This document shows positions 24,574 to 33,810 of a stretch of DNA of 64,000 nucleotides, in pieces (within the stretch, counting starts at the first letter, position 1; the number at the start of each line of letters is the position of its first letter). Position numbers and translations under genes: made by a program. The notes beneath the pieces are model-generated. The model saw only the letters and a program-made list of their open reading frames with translations. It did not search any database and had not been told where the DNA came from. Source of the stretch: Shimia sediminis (GTDB lineage Bacteria; Pseudomonadota; Alphaproteobacteria; Rhodobacterales; Rhodobacteraceae); the NCBI RefSeq assembly GCF_003990645.1, contig NZ_RYZK01000006.1, positions 124,001 to 188,000 on the forward strand, given 5' to 3'.

Positions 24574-24598
24574 CACTTTCGTAAAAATTTTATGACAA
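24570..24598 (-). promoter_or_regulatory. Pho-box-like triple repeat upstream of pit
   Basis: On the minus strand three 7-bp units recur at exact 11-bp steps: TTGTCAT, TTTTTAC, GTGTCAC, separated by A-rich 4-base linkers. This matches the PhoB unit (CTGTCAT plus AT-rich linker, 11-bp period); the outer two units match well, the middle one poorly. It overlaps the Nudix stop codon, just upstream of a candidate -35 TTGATA (24604-24609) with TAGTGC 17 bp further. Confidence 0.5.
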
Positions 24599-24664
24599 CC
24601 CGCTTGATATGCCGGGGCGGCTCGCCTAGTGCGAGCGCAACTAGGCTGCCAAGGGGGACATCTG

Positions 24665-26149
24665 GTGAGCAACCCATCCAACGACGCCGATCATCTGGAA
24701 ACACTTGATCGCGACCTGCACCGCTTTTCGCATCTGGAAACCGCAACCCAATACGTGTCACGCCCTCTGGTGGGCCTGGGCATCGCGCTGGTGTTCATTG
24801 TCATCGCCGGGCTGGTTGCTGGCATGTTCTACGGCGACTACCCCTCGAATTTGATTGTGGTCACGGCCGCGGCCTTTGGCGCCTATATGGCGATCAACAT
24901 CGGCGCCAATGACGTCGCCAACAACATGGGGCCTGCAGTTGGTGCAAATGCGCTGACCATGGGGGGCGCCATTGTCATTGCCGCCCTGTGTGAGAGCGCT
25001 GGTGCGCTGTTGGCGGGCGGTGACGTGGTGTCGACGATTTCCAAGGGCATTATTGACCCTGCGGGCATTGCCGATGCGCAGGTTTTCATCTGGGCCATGA
25101 TGGCAGCGCTGATTTCATCCGCGCTTTGGGTGAACCTTGCCACTGTGTTTGGCGCGCCGGTGTCGACAACCCACTCGGTTGTGGGGGGCGTCATGGGTGC
25201 GGGCATCGCCGCGGCGGGCTTTGCTGCCGTGAACTGGCCCACGATGGGCAAGATCGCCGCCTCTTGGGTGATTTCGCCGGTTCTGGGTGGCGCGATTGCT
25301 GCGGGGTTCCTTGCCTTTATCAAGGTCAAGATCATCTATCAGGACGACAAGATCGCTGCCGCGCGCAAATGGGTGCCGGTGCTGGTGGGCATCATGGCCG
25401 CCGCATTTGCGTCTTATCTGGCGCTGAAGGGTCTGAAACGTATCATCAAGATCGACATTACCACGGCGCTGATGATTGGCATCGTGGTGGGCGCAATCAC
25501 CTATGTGATCACCGCTCCGCTGATCAAGAAACAGTCCGAAGGTCTTGAGAACCGCAACAAGTCGCTCAAGGTCCTGTTTGGCCTGCCGCTGGTTTTCTCG
25601 GCCGCCATGCTGTCCTTTGCCCATGGTGCCAATGACGTGGCCAATGCCGTGGGTCCGCTGGCCGCTATCGTGCATGCTTCGGAGTTCGGAGACTTTGCCG
25701 CCAAGGTGGCCATCCCGACCTGGGTGATGATCATCGGTGCCTTCGGGATTTCGTTTGGCCTGTTCCTGTTTGGCCCCAAGCTGATCCGCATGGTGGGTGA
25801 GCAGATCACCAAGCTGAACCCGATGCGCGCCTATTGTGTGGCCCTGTCAGCGGCCATCACCGTGATCGTCGCCTCTTGGCTGGGTCTGCCGGTATCGTCC
25901 ACGCATATTGCGGTTGGTGGCGTCTTTGGTGTTGGGTTCTTCCGGGAGTGGGACGCCGAGCGTCGCCTGCGCAAATCTGCCGCCACACGGCCCGAAACCA
26001 AGCGTATCGCGCCTGAGGAGCGTCGCCGTCGTAAACTGGTGCGCCGCAGTCACTTTATGACGATTGTAGCCGCCTGGGTCATCACCGTGCCCGCCGCGGC
26101 GATCATGTCGGGCGTTATCTTCCTGCTTCTCAACTCGATCGTCGTCTGA
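24665..26149 (+). CDS. pit: Inorganic phosphate transporter, Pit family
   Basis: The 494-residue protein is a PHO4/Pit low-affinity phosphate permease. The duplicated family signature is clear: GANDVANNMGPAVGA in the N-terminal half and GANDVANAVGPLAAI in the C-terminal half. About ten hydrophobic helices surround them, and a basic cytoplasmic stretch (RRLRKSAATRPETKRIA) lies near the end. Starting at GTG 24665, with AAGGGGG upstream, gives MSNPSNDADHLET. A Pho-box-like array lies about 70-95 bp before the start. In Sinorhizobium PhoB is known to repress a pit operon, so a similar control would be consistent. Confidence 0.93.
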   Translation: MSNPSNDADHLETLDRDLHRFSHLETATQYVSRPLVGLGIALVFIVIAGLVAGMFYGDYPSNLIVVTAAAFGAYMAINIGANDVANNMGPAVGANALTMGGAIVIAALCESAGALLAGGDVVSTISKGIIDPAGIADAQVFIWAMMAALISSALWVNLATVFGAPVSTTHSVVGGVMGAGIAAAGFAAVNWPTMGKIAASWVISPVLGGAIAAGFLAFIKVKIIYQDDKIAAARKWVPVLVGIMAAAFASYLALKGLKRIIKIDITTALMIGIVVGAITYVITAPLIKKQSEGLENRNKSLKVLFGLPLVFSAAMLSFAHGANDVANAVGPLAAIVHASEFGDFAAKVAIPTWVMIIGAFGISFGLFLFGPKLIRMVGEQITKLNPMRAYCVALSAAITVIVASWLGLPVSSTHIAVGGVFGVGFFREWDAERRLRKSAATRPETKRIAPEERRRRKLVRRSHFMTIVAAWVITVPAAAIMSGVIFLLLNSIVV

Positions 26150-26158
26150 CCCACGGCG

Positions 26159-27565
26159 TTAGCTTTCCGCCCAGGGGCCGTGATGGGCCCCGGGCTTATC
26201 CACCCGCAAAAACCCATGACGTCCGAAAAAGTCGCGCTGCGCCTGGATCAGGTTGGCCGTACCGCGGGCATGGCGCAGGCTGTCGTACCATGTGAGCGAT
26301 GCGCTCATCACAGGGACTGGCAGCCCCGCCAGAACCGCCGACGCGACAACCCGGCGCAGTGCCGGGATCGCAGCGTTCAGGCGCGCAGCAATGTCCGGAG
26401 CCAGAACCAGCGCACCTTGCGGGGGCTTTGATCGAATTGCCTCGGCAAGATCATCCAGCAGGGCCGAGCGGATGATGCAGCCTGCGCGCCAGATCTCGGC
26501 CACGCGGGCCAGATCCAATGCCCAGTCAAACTCTTCAGATGCGGCCTGCATCACGGCAAACCCCTGTGCATGGGCCAGAATACGCACCGCGACAAAAGCT
26601 TGTTCCATGTCATCCAGAGAGGGTTTGTCATAGTGCTGCGTCCCGGCGCCCAGGATGTCAGAGGCCGCAAGCCGCAGGGCTTTGTCCGATGACCAGCCGC
26701 GCGCACCTACGGCGGCTTCGATCCCGCTGGCGGATTGGCCCAGTTTCAGCGCCTCAATCACGGTCCAGCGCCCGGTGCCTTTTTGCCCGGCGCGGTCTTC
26801 GATCACATCCACAACCGGCAGGCCAGTCTGCGGATCAACCGCCTGCAGCGCCTGAGCCGTGATGTCCACCAGATAGCTTTGCAGGGGACCGGCATTCCAA
26901 CGCTCGAACACGCCCGCGATACGCGGAGCCTCCCAGCCACCGCCATCGCGCAGCAGCCCGTAGATTTCGGCGATGGCCTGCATGTCGGCATATTCGATGC
27001 CGTTGTGCACCGTTTTCACGAAATGCCCGGCCCCGTCCGACCCCAGATGGGCAACACATGGGGTGCCCTCGAACTTTGCGGCGATGGCTTCCGCCATCGG
27101 ACGCAATCGCGACCAGCTGTGGGGGGTGCCACCAACCATCATGCTGGGACCATGGCGCGCGCCCTCTTCCCCTCCCGAGACCCCCATGCCGACAAAATGC
27201 AGGCCCTGAGCCTCGAGTGCGGCAGCGCGGCGGCGGGTGTCGTTGAAGTCAGCATTGCCCGCATCAATGATCGTGTCACCCTCGGCCAAGAGCGGTGATA
27301 TCTGGTCAATCATCTGATCCATTGGCGCGCCAGAAGGGATCAGGAACAACACAACCCGCGGCGCTTTCAGCGCGGCCACGAAGTCTTGCAATGTCTCCGA
27401 GGGGTGTATCTGCGCGGCAAGCGCCCCGGCCTCTTTCACAAACTCCGGTATCCACTCGGGTTCGCGATTGCTGACGGCGACGTCAAAGCCCTGTTCCGCA
27501 AGATTTAGCGCCAGAGCGCTGCCCATCGTGCCAAGGCCATAGACCCCGATATCCGCCTTGGTCAT
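26159..27565 (-). CDS. gnd: 6-phosphogluconate dehydrogenase (decarboxylating)
   Basis: The 468-residue enzyme oxidises 6-phosphogluconate to ribulose 5-phosphate with release of CO2 in the pentose phosphate pathway. It shows the Rossmann motif GLGTMG (10-15), the substrate motif GVSGGEEGARHGPSMMVGG, the catalytic lysine in GHFVKTVHNGIEYADMQ and, near the C-terminus, RDFFGRHGF. Length fits the long (dimeric) class. The start at 27565 gives MTKADIGVYGLG; the upstream TTG frame adds 11 unlikely residues. It ends 9 bp from pit on the opposite strand. Confidence 0.95.
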   Translation of the reverse strand: MTKADIGVYGLGTMGSALALNLAEQGFDVAVSNREPEWIPEFVKEAGALAAQIHPSETLQDFVAALKAPRVVLFLIPSGAPMDQMIDQISPLLAEGDTIIDAGNADFNDTRRRAAALEAQGLHFVGMGVSGGEEGARHGPSMMVGGTPHSWSRLRPMAEAIAAKFEGTPCVAHLGSDGAGHFVKTVHNGIEYADMQAIAEIYGLLRDGGGWEAPRIAGVFERWNAGPLQSYLVDITAQALQAVDPQTGLPVVDVIEDRAGQKGTGRWTVIEALKLGQSASGIEAAVGARGWSSDKALRLAASDILGAGTQHYDKPSLDDMEQAFVAVRILAHAQGFAVMQAASEEFDWALDLARVAEIWRAGCIIRSALLDDLAEAIRSKPPQGALVLAPDIAARLNAAIPALRRVVASAVLAGLPVPVMSASLTWYDSLRHARGTANLIQAQRDFFGRHGFLRVDKPGAHHGPWAES

Positions 27566-27634
27566 CCCGTTGTCCCGCCCGTTGTTTCCACAGGCCAAGT
27601 TTGCGTCGGAATGCCGGGGGCTGCAAGCGCAAGC

Positions 27635-28669
27635 TCAGCCGATGCGGCGGATGTCTCGCGGGGTCAGGCCCGGCGATCCTTCGCCGCGTCCCTCGGCATC
27701 CCGGATCAGGTTGGCGACAGCCAGGTTCAGGGGGGCCTTGATGCCTTTTTCCCGCGCCAGTTCAACGATCAGCCCTTGCAGCTCATCGATCTCGGTGGGC
27801 CGCCCCAATTCCAGATCTTCCCACATTGAGCTGCGGGCGCGGGGATCAATGGTCAGCATGGATCGCGCCACGCGGTTGAACAGAAGCGAGGGCAAGCGGA
27901 GAATTTTGGGCACAAAGCGCATCGGGATCGGTGTGCCAAGCGGCGGCTTTATCTCGATCTCGGCTTTTTCAAGAACCATTATGGCCTCGGCCATCTGGTC
28001 CGACATCAGGCGCCGCCATGGCATGCTGTCCAACTGCTCGCGCAGGGTCAGCCCCGACAGGGCATTGAGCGCATTGTTGAGGTTGATCAAGAGCTTGCCC
28101 CATTGCACAGGGGTCATGGAGGCACGCTCGTGAAAGGCAAGATCGGTGACGCTGAGCGTGCGGGCAATGTGTTTTGGCCCCTTTTCGATCAGAATGTCAC
28201 CACTGGTGCCGCGATGAAACCGGCCTCCGCCCATGTTGACCACGTTGAACGGCACCATGCCCGCGCGCACATCGCGCCCAGGCAGCAAGTCTTTCAGAAT
28301 ACCCGCATTGCCAACGCCGTTTTGCAGACTGATGACCACCGCGTCTTCCTTGGCATTGCGCCGGATCAGGCGCCCCATTTCTTCGGTGGCGCCGCTTTTG
28401 ACCGTGACCAGGATAATATCGGCCTGCGTCAGACACGACGGTTCAGTGTCCAGCCCGAACATGTCCGGTGACAGCTCTTCATCCATGCCATTGAAATCGG
28501 TGAGATTCAGGCCCTGGCGGGACAGCTCTTCGGCCAACCGTGGGCGCAGCAGCAGCGTGACGTCATAGGCGCCGCGCGCCAAGAGGCCGCCCACGAAACA
28601 GCCTACGCTGCCCGCGCCGGCCACAACAATCTGCGGCCCCCCGTGCCTGTTCTTAGGCGTGTCACCCAT
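27635..28669 (-). CDS. 2-dehydropantoate 2-reductase family protein
   Basis: The 344-residue protein has the KPR/PanE fold: nucleotide motif GAGSVG (18-23), VKSGATEEM and SLQNGVGN in the NADP domain, and the C-terminal signature QWGKLLINLNNALNALSG, whose lysine is catalytic in ketopantoate reductase. PanE makes pantoate for coenzyme A synthesis, but the family is broad, with several paralogues per genome, so the substrate is not certain. It lies 70 bp upstream of gnd on the same strand. Confidence 0.85.
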   Translation of the reverse strand: MGDTPKNRHGGPQIVVAGAGSVGCFVGGLLARGAYDVTLLLRPRLAEELSRQGLNLTDFNGMDEELSPDMFGLDTEPSCLTQADIILVTVKSGATEEMGRLIRRNAKEDAVVISLQNGVGNAGILKDLLPGRDVRAGMVPFNVVNMGGGRFHRGTSGDILIEKGPKHIARTLSVTDLAFHERASMTPVQWGKLLINLNNALNALSGLTLREQLDSMPWRRLMSDQMAEAIMVLEKAEIEIKPPLGTPIPMRFVPKILRLPSLLFNRVARSMLTIDPRARSSMWEDLELGRPTEIDELQGLIVELAREKGIKAPLNLAVANLIRDAEGRGEGSPGLTPRDIRRIG

Positions 28670-28852
28670 CGTGCTCCCCCAAAGTCCGGATCACCGGCTA
28701 CTCACATGCAGAAAACCAAGAAACAGGACACTGGTCAAAAGAAACAGACGGGTTGGCAGCCCAGCAAGCCGCAGAATGGGAAGAGATTGGGGCAAAAATG
28801 TGGCTTTTTCGACGATTTTTTGGCTCTGACACCAACATTTCCGCAAAATGAA

Positions 28853-28879
28853 AAACGCCCCGCTGTGGGCGAGGCGTTT
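28853..28879 (-). terminator. Rho-independent terminator after argF
   Basis: On the minus strand AAACGCC-t-CGC / GCG-g-GGCGTTT encloses CCACA and is followed by TTCATTTT. It lies 26 bp past the argF stop codon. Confidence 0.85.
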
Positions 28880-28905
28880 GGGGTGTCTTGCAGAAATACC
28901 TGACC

Positions 28906-29832
28906 TTACTTGCCAAGGCACCAGCGCATGACTGCTTTTTGCGCATGCAGGCGATTTTCAGCCTCGTCAAAGATCACCGAATGCGGACCATCCATGACTG
29001 TGCTGGTGGCTTCCTCGTCACGGTGGGCAGGCAGGCAATGCATGAACAGGGCATCCGGATTGGCATGTGCCATCAACTCTTCGTTGACCTGATACGGGCG
29101 CAGCTGGTTATGGCGACGCTCGCGCGCCGATTGCGCGTCATGCATGCTGACCCAGGTGTCGGTGACCACGAGGTCAGCCCCTTTGACAGCCTTGGCCGGG
29201 TCACGTTCGAGCGTGACGGTCACGCCTTTGCTGCGCGCTTCGGCGACGAATACGTCTTCGGGATCCAAAACCTCGGGACCCGTAAAAGTCAGGTCAAAGC
29301 CAAACTGGCCCGCGGCATGCAGGAACGACGCGCAGACATTGTTGCCATCGCCGGACCAGACCACCTTTTTCCCTGCAATCGGGCCGCGGTGCTCTTCATA
29401 GGTCAGGATATCCGCCATGATCTGGCAGGGATGCGACCGGTCGGTGAGGCCGTTGATCACTGGCACGTCGGCATATTCCGCCAACTCATGCAGCACCTGT
29501 TCTTCGAAGGTCCGGATCATGATCAGATCAACATAGCGGCTGAGCACGCGCGCGGTGTCGGCGATGGTTTCGCCATGACCCAGCTGCATTTCCTTGCCCG
29601 ACAGCACCATGGTCTGCCCCCCCATCTGACGCACGCCAACATCAAAGCTGACACGGGTCCGGGTCGAGGGTTTTTCAAAAATCAGCGCAACCATATGGTC
29701 CTTGAGCGGCTGATCATCGTCCAGCGCGCCCTTGGGACGGCCATTGCGTGCGGTTTTCATCGCCAATGCACTGTCGATCATGCCCCGGAGATCAGAAACC
29801 CCGGTCGTATTGATATCAAGAAAATGGTTCAT
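28906..29832 (-). CDS. argF: Ornithine carbamoyltransferase
   Basis: The enzyme makes citrulline from ornithine and carbamoyl phosphate. The 308-residue protein has the carbamoyl-phosphate motif STRTR (56-60), HPCQ, the ornithine-binding loop with DTWVSM and the C-terminal HCLPAHR. It starts at the ATG ending at 29832 ([11 protein letters not shown]), four bases after the argD stop codon; the eight codons upstream in frame overlap argD. It forms an operon with argD. carB, which supplies carbamoyl phosphate, is at 59703. Confidence 0.97.
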   Translation of the reverse strand: MNHFLDINTTGVSDLRGMIDSALAMKTARNGRPKGALDDDQPLKDHMVALIFEKPSTRTRVSFDVGVRQMGGQTMVLSGKEMQLGHGETIADTARVLSRYVDLIMIRTFEEQVLHELAEYADVPVINGLTDRSHPCQIMADILTYEEHRGPIAGKKVVWSGDGNNVCASFLHAAGQFGFDLTFTGPEVLDPEDVFVAEARSKGVTVTLERDPAKAVKGADLVVTDTWVSMHDAQSARERRHNQLRPYQVNEELMAHANPDALFMHCLPAHRDEEATSTVMDGPHSVIFDEAENRLHAQKAVMRWCLGK

Positions 29833-29836
29833 TGGC

Positions 29837-31018
29837 TCAATCCTGTTTCGCGGCAACCTGGGCCGCCGCTTTTTCCAGCCGCTGCACGGCCTCGGAAATC
29901 TCGTCTTCGGTGATGTTCAGCGGGGGCAGCAGACGCACCACATTGTCCGCCGCAGGCACGGTCACGACCTGATTGTCATAGCCTGCGTTCACAACGTCCA
30001 TGTTCGCGGTGTAACACTTGAGGCCCAGCATCAGGCCGGTTCCCCGCACCTCTTCAAAGAGGTCCGGATAAGTGGCCACCAACCCCTCCAGTTTCTGACG
30101 GAACAGGCCCGCCTTGCGGTTCACGTCTTCCAGAAAGGCCGGTGTCGCAACCGTGTCCATGACGGCACAGCCCACGGCACAGGCCAGGGGATTGCCGCCG
30201 TAGGTCGAGCCATGGGTGCCTGCTGTCATGCCGCTGGCCGCCTCTTCCGTCGCCAGGACCGCGCCCAGAGGAAAGCCCCCGCCAATGCCCTTGGCGACCA
30301 TCATGATGTCCGGCTCAACACCCGCCCATTCGTGCGCGAACAGCTTGCCGGTCCGCCCGACACCGCATTGCACCTCGTCAAGGATCAGCAGCACGTCGTT
30401 TTCCTTGCAGATATGCGCCAGTTCCTGCAGGTCGCCGTCATCCATCGGGCGAATGCCGCCCTCGCCCTGAACAGGCTCGACGATCACGGCGGCAGTCTCG
30501 GGGGTGATAGCGTCGTTGACTGCGGCAACATCACCCCAGGTGAGATGTTTGAACCCTGGCAGCAAGGGGCCAAAGCCCTTGGTCAGCTTGTCACCGCCAG
30601 CGGCCGCAATCCCTGCCGAAGACCGGCCATGAAAGGCACCGTCAAAGCCGATGATCTCGACCTTTTCGGGCTGCCCCTTTTCATACCAGTACTTGCGCGC
30701 CATCTTGACGGCCAGTTCGCAGGCCTCGGTGCCCGAATTGGTAAAGAACACAGTGTCGGCAAAGGTCGCATCCACCAGCTTGTCGGCAAGCGCCTCTTGC
30801 TGTGAGATATTATAGAGGTTCGACACATGCCAAAGCGTATTGGCCTGATCGGTCAGCGCCTCGACCAGCACCGGGTTGGCGTGGCCCAGCACGTTCACGG
30901 CAATGCCTGCCCCAAGGTCCAGAAAACGTCGGCCATCTGCCTCGATCATCCACGCGCCTTCGCCTTTGACAAAGGTCAGCGGTGCCCGGTTATAGGTCGG
31001 CAAAACAGATGGGATCAT
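29837..31018 (-). CDS. argD: Acetylornithine aminotransferase
   Basis: This class III PLP aminotransferase converts N-acetylglutamate semialdehyde to N-acetylornithine and may also act on succinyldiaminopimelate. The 393-residue protein shows the PLP-phosphate loop [21 protein letters not shown], the pyridine-nitrogen aspartate in [14 protein letters not shown], the Schiff-base lysine in [13 protein letters not shown] and [11 protein letters not shown]. It starts [13 protein letters not shown] with AGGAC upstream; a longer frame to 31108 is unlikely. It is the first gene of argD-argF. Confidence 0.96.
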   Translation of the reverse strand: MIPSVLPTYNRAPLTFVKGEGAWMIEADGRRFLDLGAGIAVNVLGHANPVLVEALTDQANTLWHVSNLYNISQQEALADKLVDATFADTVFFTNSGTEACELAVKMARKYWYEKGQPEKVEIIGFDGAFHGRSSAGIAAAGGDKLTKGFGPLLPGFKHLTWGDVAAVNDAITPETAAVIVEPVQGEGGIRPMDDGDLQELAHICKENDVLLILDEVQCGVGRTGKLFAHEWAGVEPDIMMVAKGIGGGFPLGAVLATEEAASGMTAGTHGSTYGGNPLACAVGCAVMDTVATPAFLEDVNRKAGLFRQKLEGLVATYPDLFEEVRGTGLMLGLKCYTANMDVVNAGYDNQVVTVPAADNVVRLLPPLNITEDEISEAVQRLEKAAAQVAAKQD

Positions 31019-31322
31019 GGTCCTGTCCTCGTTTAGGAAGCCCTGTGGTTGCCCCACGCGGGCGATCAAGTCAACAATGTGAAAGAGAGATGCGCGCATC
31101 AGGCGCAATTTGTGGGAAACCGTCGCGCTTTTCGCGCAACAAACCTGTCGCAGCCGAGGGTTATCGGCGGCGGTCGGTGCGCAGGCGTCGGAGGCCCGTG
31201 TATGCGAATGTGGTTTCCATGCAGCCCCTTTAGCCAGTCATTGCCGGTTTGAGAACCCCAAATCCGCGCCCCCGCCAAAAATCCGCTTGATCTCGGCTGC
31301 TGGCATCTCCAATGCTCGCCTG
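31019..31322. other. Divergent promoter region between argD and the EamA gene
   Basis: These 304 bp separate argD (minus) from the transporter gene (plus) and should hold both promoters. I found no clear repeat, operator or RNA gene. The EamA frame is open through most of it, but without a ribosome-binding site or protein-like sequence. Confidence 0.5.
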
Positions 31323-32201
31323 ATGGATCAGCCTCCGCAGAACCCACTTTTGGCCGCCCTGTTGACCGTAGCCGCCTCGGGCTTTGCGGCCGGGACGACG
31401 CTCTTGGCCAAGGCCATTGGCACCGGCGCTTTGGGCGCGCCATTGCATGCGTTGCAAATCAGCTTTGGCCGGTTCCTGTTTGCCTTTCTCGGCTTTGCCA
31501 TCGCGGCGTTGATCCTGCGCCCGAGGTTCACAAAGCCCAACCTGACCCTGCACGTGGGACGCTCGGGCCTTGGGTGGGGTGGTGTGTCGCTGATGTTTGC
31601 CGCCGCAACGTTTATCCCGCTGTCCGACGCCACGGCGATCAGTTTCCTCAATCCGGTTTTTGGCATGTTGCTGGCAATTCCCTTTCTGGGGGAACGCATT
31701 GGCCCCTGGCGCTGGGGGTCGGCTGCCATGGCTTTTCTTGGGGCGCTTATCCTGATGCGCCCGGGGGCTGGCGCAATGCAGGTTGGCGCGCTGATTGCCC
31801 TGCTCGCGGCCCTCTGTATGGGGGCCGAGTTGATCTTTATCAAGCTGCTGACAGGGCGCGAACGCCCGTTTCAGGTCCTGCTGATCAACAACGCCGTCGG
31901 TCTTGTCATAGCCACCACTGCCGCGCTCTTTGTGTGGCACTCGCCAGAGCCCATGCAGTGGCTCGCCTTGGCTGGGATCGGCGGGCTCATGGCGATGGCA
32001 CAGGTGTGCTTTGTCAATGCCATGCGCCGGGCTGACGCGAGCTTCGTCTCACCGTTCTTCTATTGCGCCCTGGCCTTTGCCGCCCTGTATGATGCCCTCA
32101 TCTTTGGTGTTCACCCTGACGCGATCAGCTGGGCCGGCGCCGCTCTTGTTCTTGCCAGCGCGGCCATCCTCGCCTGGCGCGAAACCCGTCTCAGGCGTTG
32201 A
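31323..32201 (+). CDS. EamA-family (drug/metabolite) transporter
   Basis: The 292-residue protein has ten predicted membrane helices arranged as two EamA repeats. The first covers PLLAALLTVAASGFAAGTTL to about residue 140 and ends in AFLGALILMRPG; the second begins MQVGALIALLAALCMGAEL and ends ALVLASAAILAWRETRL. Family marks such as SDATAISFLNPVFGMLLAIP and LGERIG are present. Members export amino acids or other metabolites; the substrate is unknown. The start at 31323 is chosen because hydrophobic sequence begins there; no good ribosome-binding site is visible. Confidence 0.88.
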   Translation: MDQPPQNPLLAALLTVAASGFAAGTTLLAKAIGTGALGAPLHALQISFGRFLFAFLGFAIAALILRPRFTKPNLTLHVGRSGLGWGGVSLMFAAATFIPLSDATAISFLNPVFGMLLAIPFLGERIGPWRWGSAAMAFLGALILMRPGAGAMQVGALIALLAALCMGAELIFIKLLTGRERPFQVLLINNAVGLVIATTAALFVWHSPEPMQWLALAGIGGLMAMAQVCFVNAMRRADASFVSPFFYCALAFAALYDALIFGVHPDAISWAGAALVLASAAILAWRETRLRR

Positions 32202-32226
32202 GCGCACCGCGGAAAACCACCCCCAG

Positions 32227-32292
32227 CTTCTTTTGGCCAAAAATATCCCGGGGGTGAATTGGCCGCACGCGGCCAAGAGGGGGCTGGCCCCC
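32227..32292 (+). repeat. AT-core/GC-hairpin intergenic repeat, copy C
   Basis: Several palindromes follow each other: TTTTGGCCAAAA (32231-32242), a CCCGGGGG run, TTGGCCGC-AC-GCGGCCAA (32259-32276) and GGGGGC-TG-GCCCCC (32279-32292). The element fills the gap between the convergent EamA and ABC permease genes. It parallels copies A, B and D elsewhere in the window. The last hairpin could also terminate transcription. Confidence 0.7.
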
Positions 32293-32298
32293 GCACCT

Positions 32299-33099
32299 TC
32301 ACCCTTTCAGCCGATACCCCGTCTTCAGCATTCCCCAGGCCAAAGCCATCAACGCCAGGGTCACCCCTCCAACAACCGCCAGACCCAGAACGGGCGACCC
32401 GTCCGAAACTCCGATCATCCCATGACGCGCACCATCGATCAGGTAGAAGATCGGATTGAAATGGGTGATTGTCTGCAACACGGGCGGCAGGGCTGTGACC
32501 GAATAAAACGTCCCCGACAGAAAGGCCAAAGGCGTCACGATAAAGTTGGTGATCGCTGCCATCTGATCAAACTTGTTGGCAAAGATGCCCGCGATGACCC
32601 CCACTGCCCCCATCAACGCGCCCCCAAGCACGGCAAAGCTGAAGGCCCACAATGGGTGCACCACACCGATACCAAGAAACAGCCAGAGCCCCAGCGCAAT
32701 CGCCAAGGCCACAAACAGACCCCGCACCACGCCGCCCGCCAGGTATCCCAGCACCATTTCCAGCGGGGCCAGTGGCGGCATCAGCGTATCAACGATATTG
32801 CCCTGCACCTTGGATATCACGATGGAAGACGAGGTATTGGCAAAGCTGTTCTGGATCACGGTCATCATCAGGATGCCAGGCGCCAGAAACTCGACAAAGG
32901 GCACGCCCATCACGTCCCCACGCCGCGCGCCAACGGCAATGGTAAAGATCATCAGGAACAGGCCCGCCGTCACCAGCGGGGCCAAAAGCGTCTGCGTCCA
33001 CACAACGGCAAACCGCGTGATTTCGCGCATGGCAAGGGTGTAAAGCCCCAGCCAGTTCACCCGCCCAAAGCGACGCACCCCCATTTCACGCTGATTCAT
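32299..33099 (-). CDS. ABC-2 type transporter permease
   Basis: The 266-residue protein has six predicted helices in the ABC-2 pattern: TRFAVVWTQTLLAPLVTAGL, FLAPGILMMTVIQNSFANTS, then LGYLAGGVVRGLFVALAIAL, and the signature region ITNFIVTPLAFLSGTFYSV followed by FNPIFYLIDGAR. It resembles YadH/NodJ-type permeases, which export lipid-linked or polysaccharide substrates with a separate ATPase. No ATP-binding subunit gene is adjacent on either side: gcrA diverges upstream and the EamA gene converges downstream. The partner must therefore be encoded elsewhere. Confidence 0.88.
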   Translation of the reverse strand: MNQREMGVRRFGRVNWLGLYTLAMREITRFAVVWTQTLLAPLVTAGLFLMIFTIAVGARRGDVMGVPFVEFLAPGILMMTVIQNSFANTSSSIVISKVQGNIVDTLMPPLAPLEMVLGYLAGGVVRGLFVALAIALGLWLFLGIGVVHPLWAFSFAVLGGALMGAVGVIAGIFANKFDQMAAITNFIVTPLAFLSGTFYSVTALPPVLQTITHFNPIFYLIDGARHGMIGVSDGSPVLGLAVVGGVTLALMALAWGMLKTGYRLKG

Positions 33100-33222
33100 G
33101 ACGTCCCTGCCCCGTTTCGCTGATTCTCTGCCTTGTAACTCGGCCCCGTGTGATTACAATAGGCCCCTGACCAAGAAATGCAGGCGGCTCTCGGGGGCCG
33201 TTTTTTACTTAGGGAACTTTCG

Positions 33223-33798
33223 ATGTCCTGGACCGACGAGCGCGTAGAGCTTTTGAAAAAGATGTGGGGCGAGGGCCAGTCGGCCAGCCAGATCGCCAAA
33301 GAGTTGGGCGGCGTGACCCGCAACGCGGTGATCGGCAAGGTGCATCGCCTTGGCCTGTCGAACCGCGCCACCAAGACCGACACCAAACCCAAGGCCGAGG
33401 CCAAGCCGAAACCAGCGCCCAAGCCCAAGGCCGCAGCAAAACCTGCCGCGCCCAAACCTGAGCCAAAGCCTGAACCGGTCGCCACGGCACCGGCCAAACC
33501 CGCCATGTCACCGGCGCGCAAGGCAATCATTCCGGCTGGCCAACCGCTGCCACCGCAACCGTCTGCCAACGAGATCAGCCCAGAGGCTCTGGCCAAGGTC
33601 AGCGAGATCGAGAAATCCGCCAAAAAGCTGACGCTGATGGAACTGACCGAGCGCACCTGCAAGTGGCCGGTTGGCGATCCGGCGACGGATGACTTCTGGT
33701 TCTGCGGCCTGCCCGTTCAAGCTGGCAAACCCTATTGCGAAGCCCATGTCGGCGTTGCCTTTCAGCCGATGAGCGCGCGCCGCGACCGCAAGCGCTAA
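33223..33798 (+). CDS. gcrA: GcrA cell cycle regulator
   Basis: GcrA is an alphaproteobacterial transcription factor that works with sigma-70 at promoters methylated at GANTC by CcrM. The 191-residue protein shows the defining N-terminus MSWTDERVELLKKMWGEG, then QSASQIAKELGGVTRNAVIG and KVHRLGLSNR, a long Pro/Lys/Ala-rich linker (about 50-125) and the C-terminal cysteine domain with CKWPVGDP, FWFCGLP and YCEAH. AGGGA lies before the ATG at 33223. A strong terminator follows at 33821-33850, inside the end of the convergent gene. Confidence 0.96.
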   Translation: MSWTDERVELLKKMWGEGQSASQIAKELGGVTRNAVIGKVHRLGLSNRATKTDTKPKAEAKPKPAPKPKAAAKPAAPKPEPKPEPVATAPAKPAMSPARKAIIPAGQPLPPQPSANEISPEALAKVSEIEKSAKKLTLMELTERTCKWPVGDPATDDFWFCGLPVQAGKPYCEAHVGVAFQPMSARRDRKR

Positions 33799-33810
33799 GA
33801 CCAAAACACA

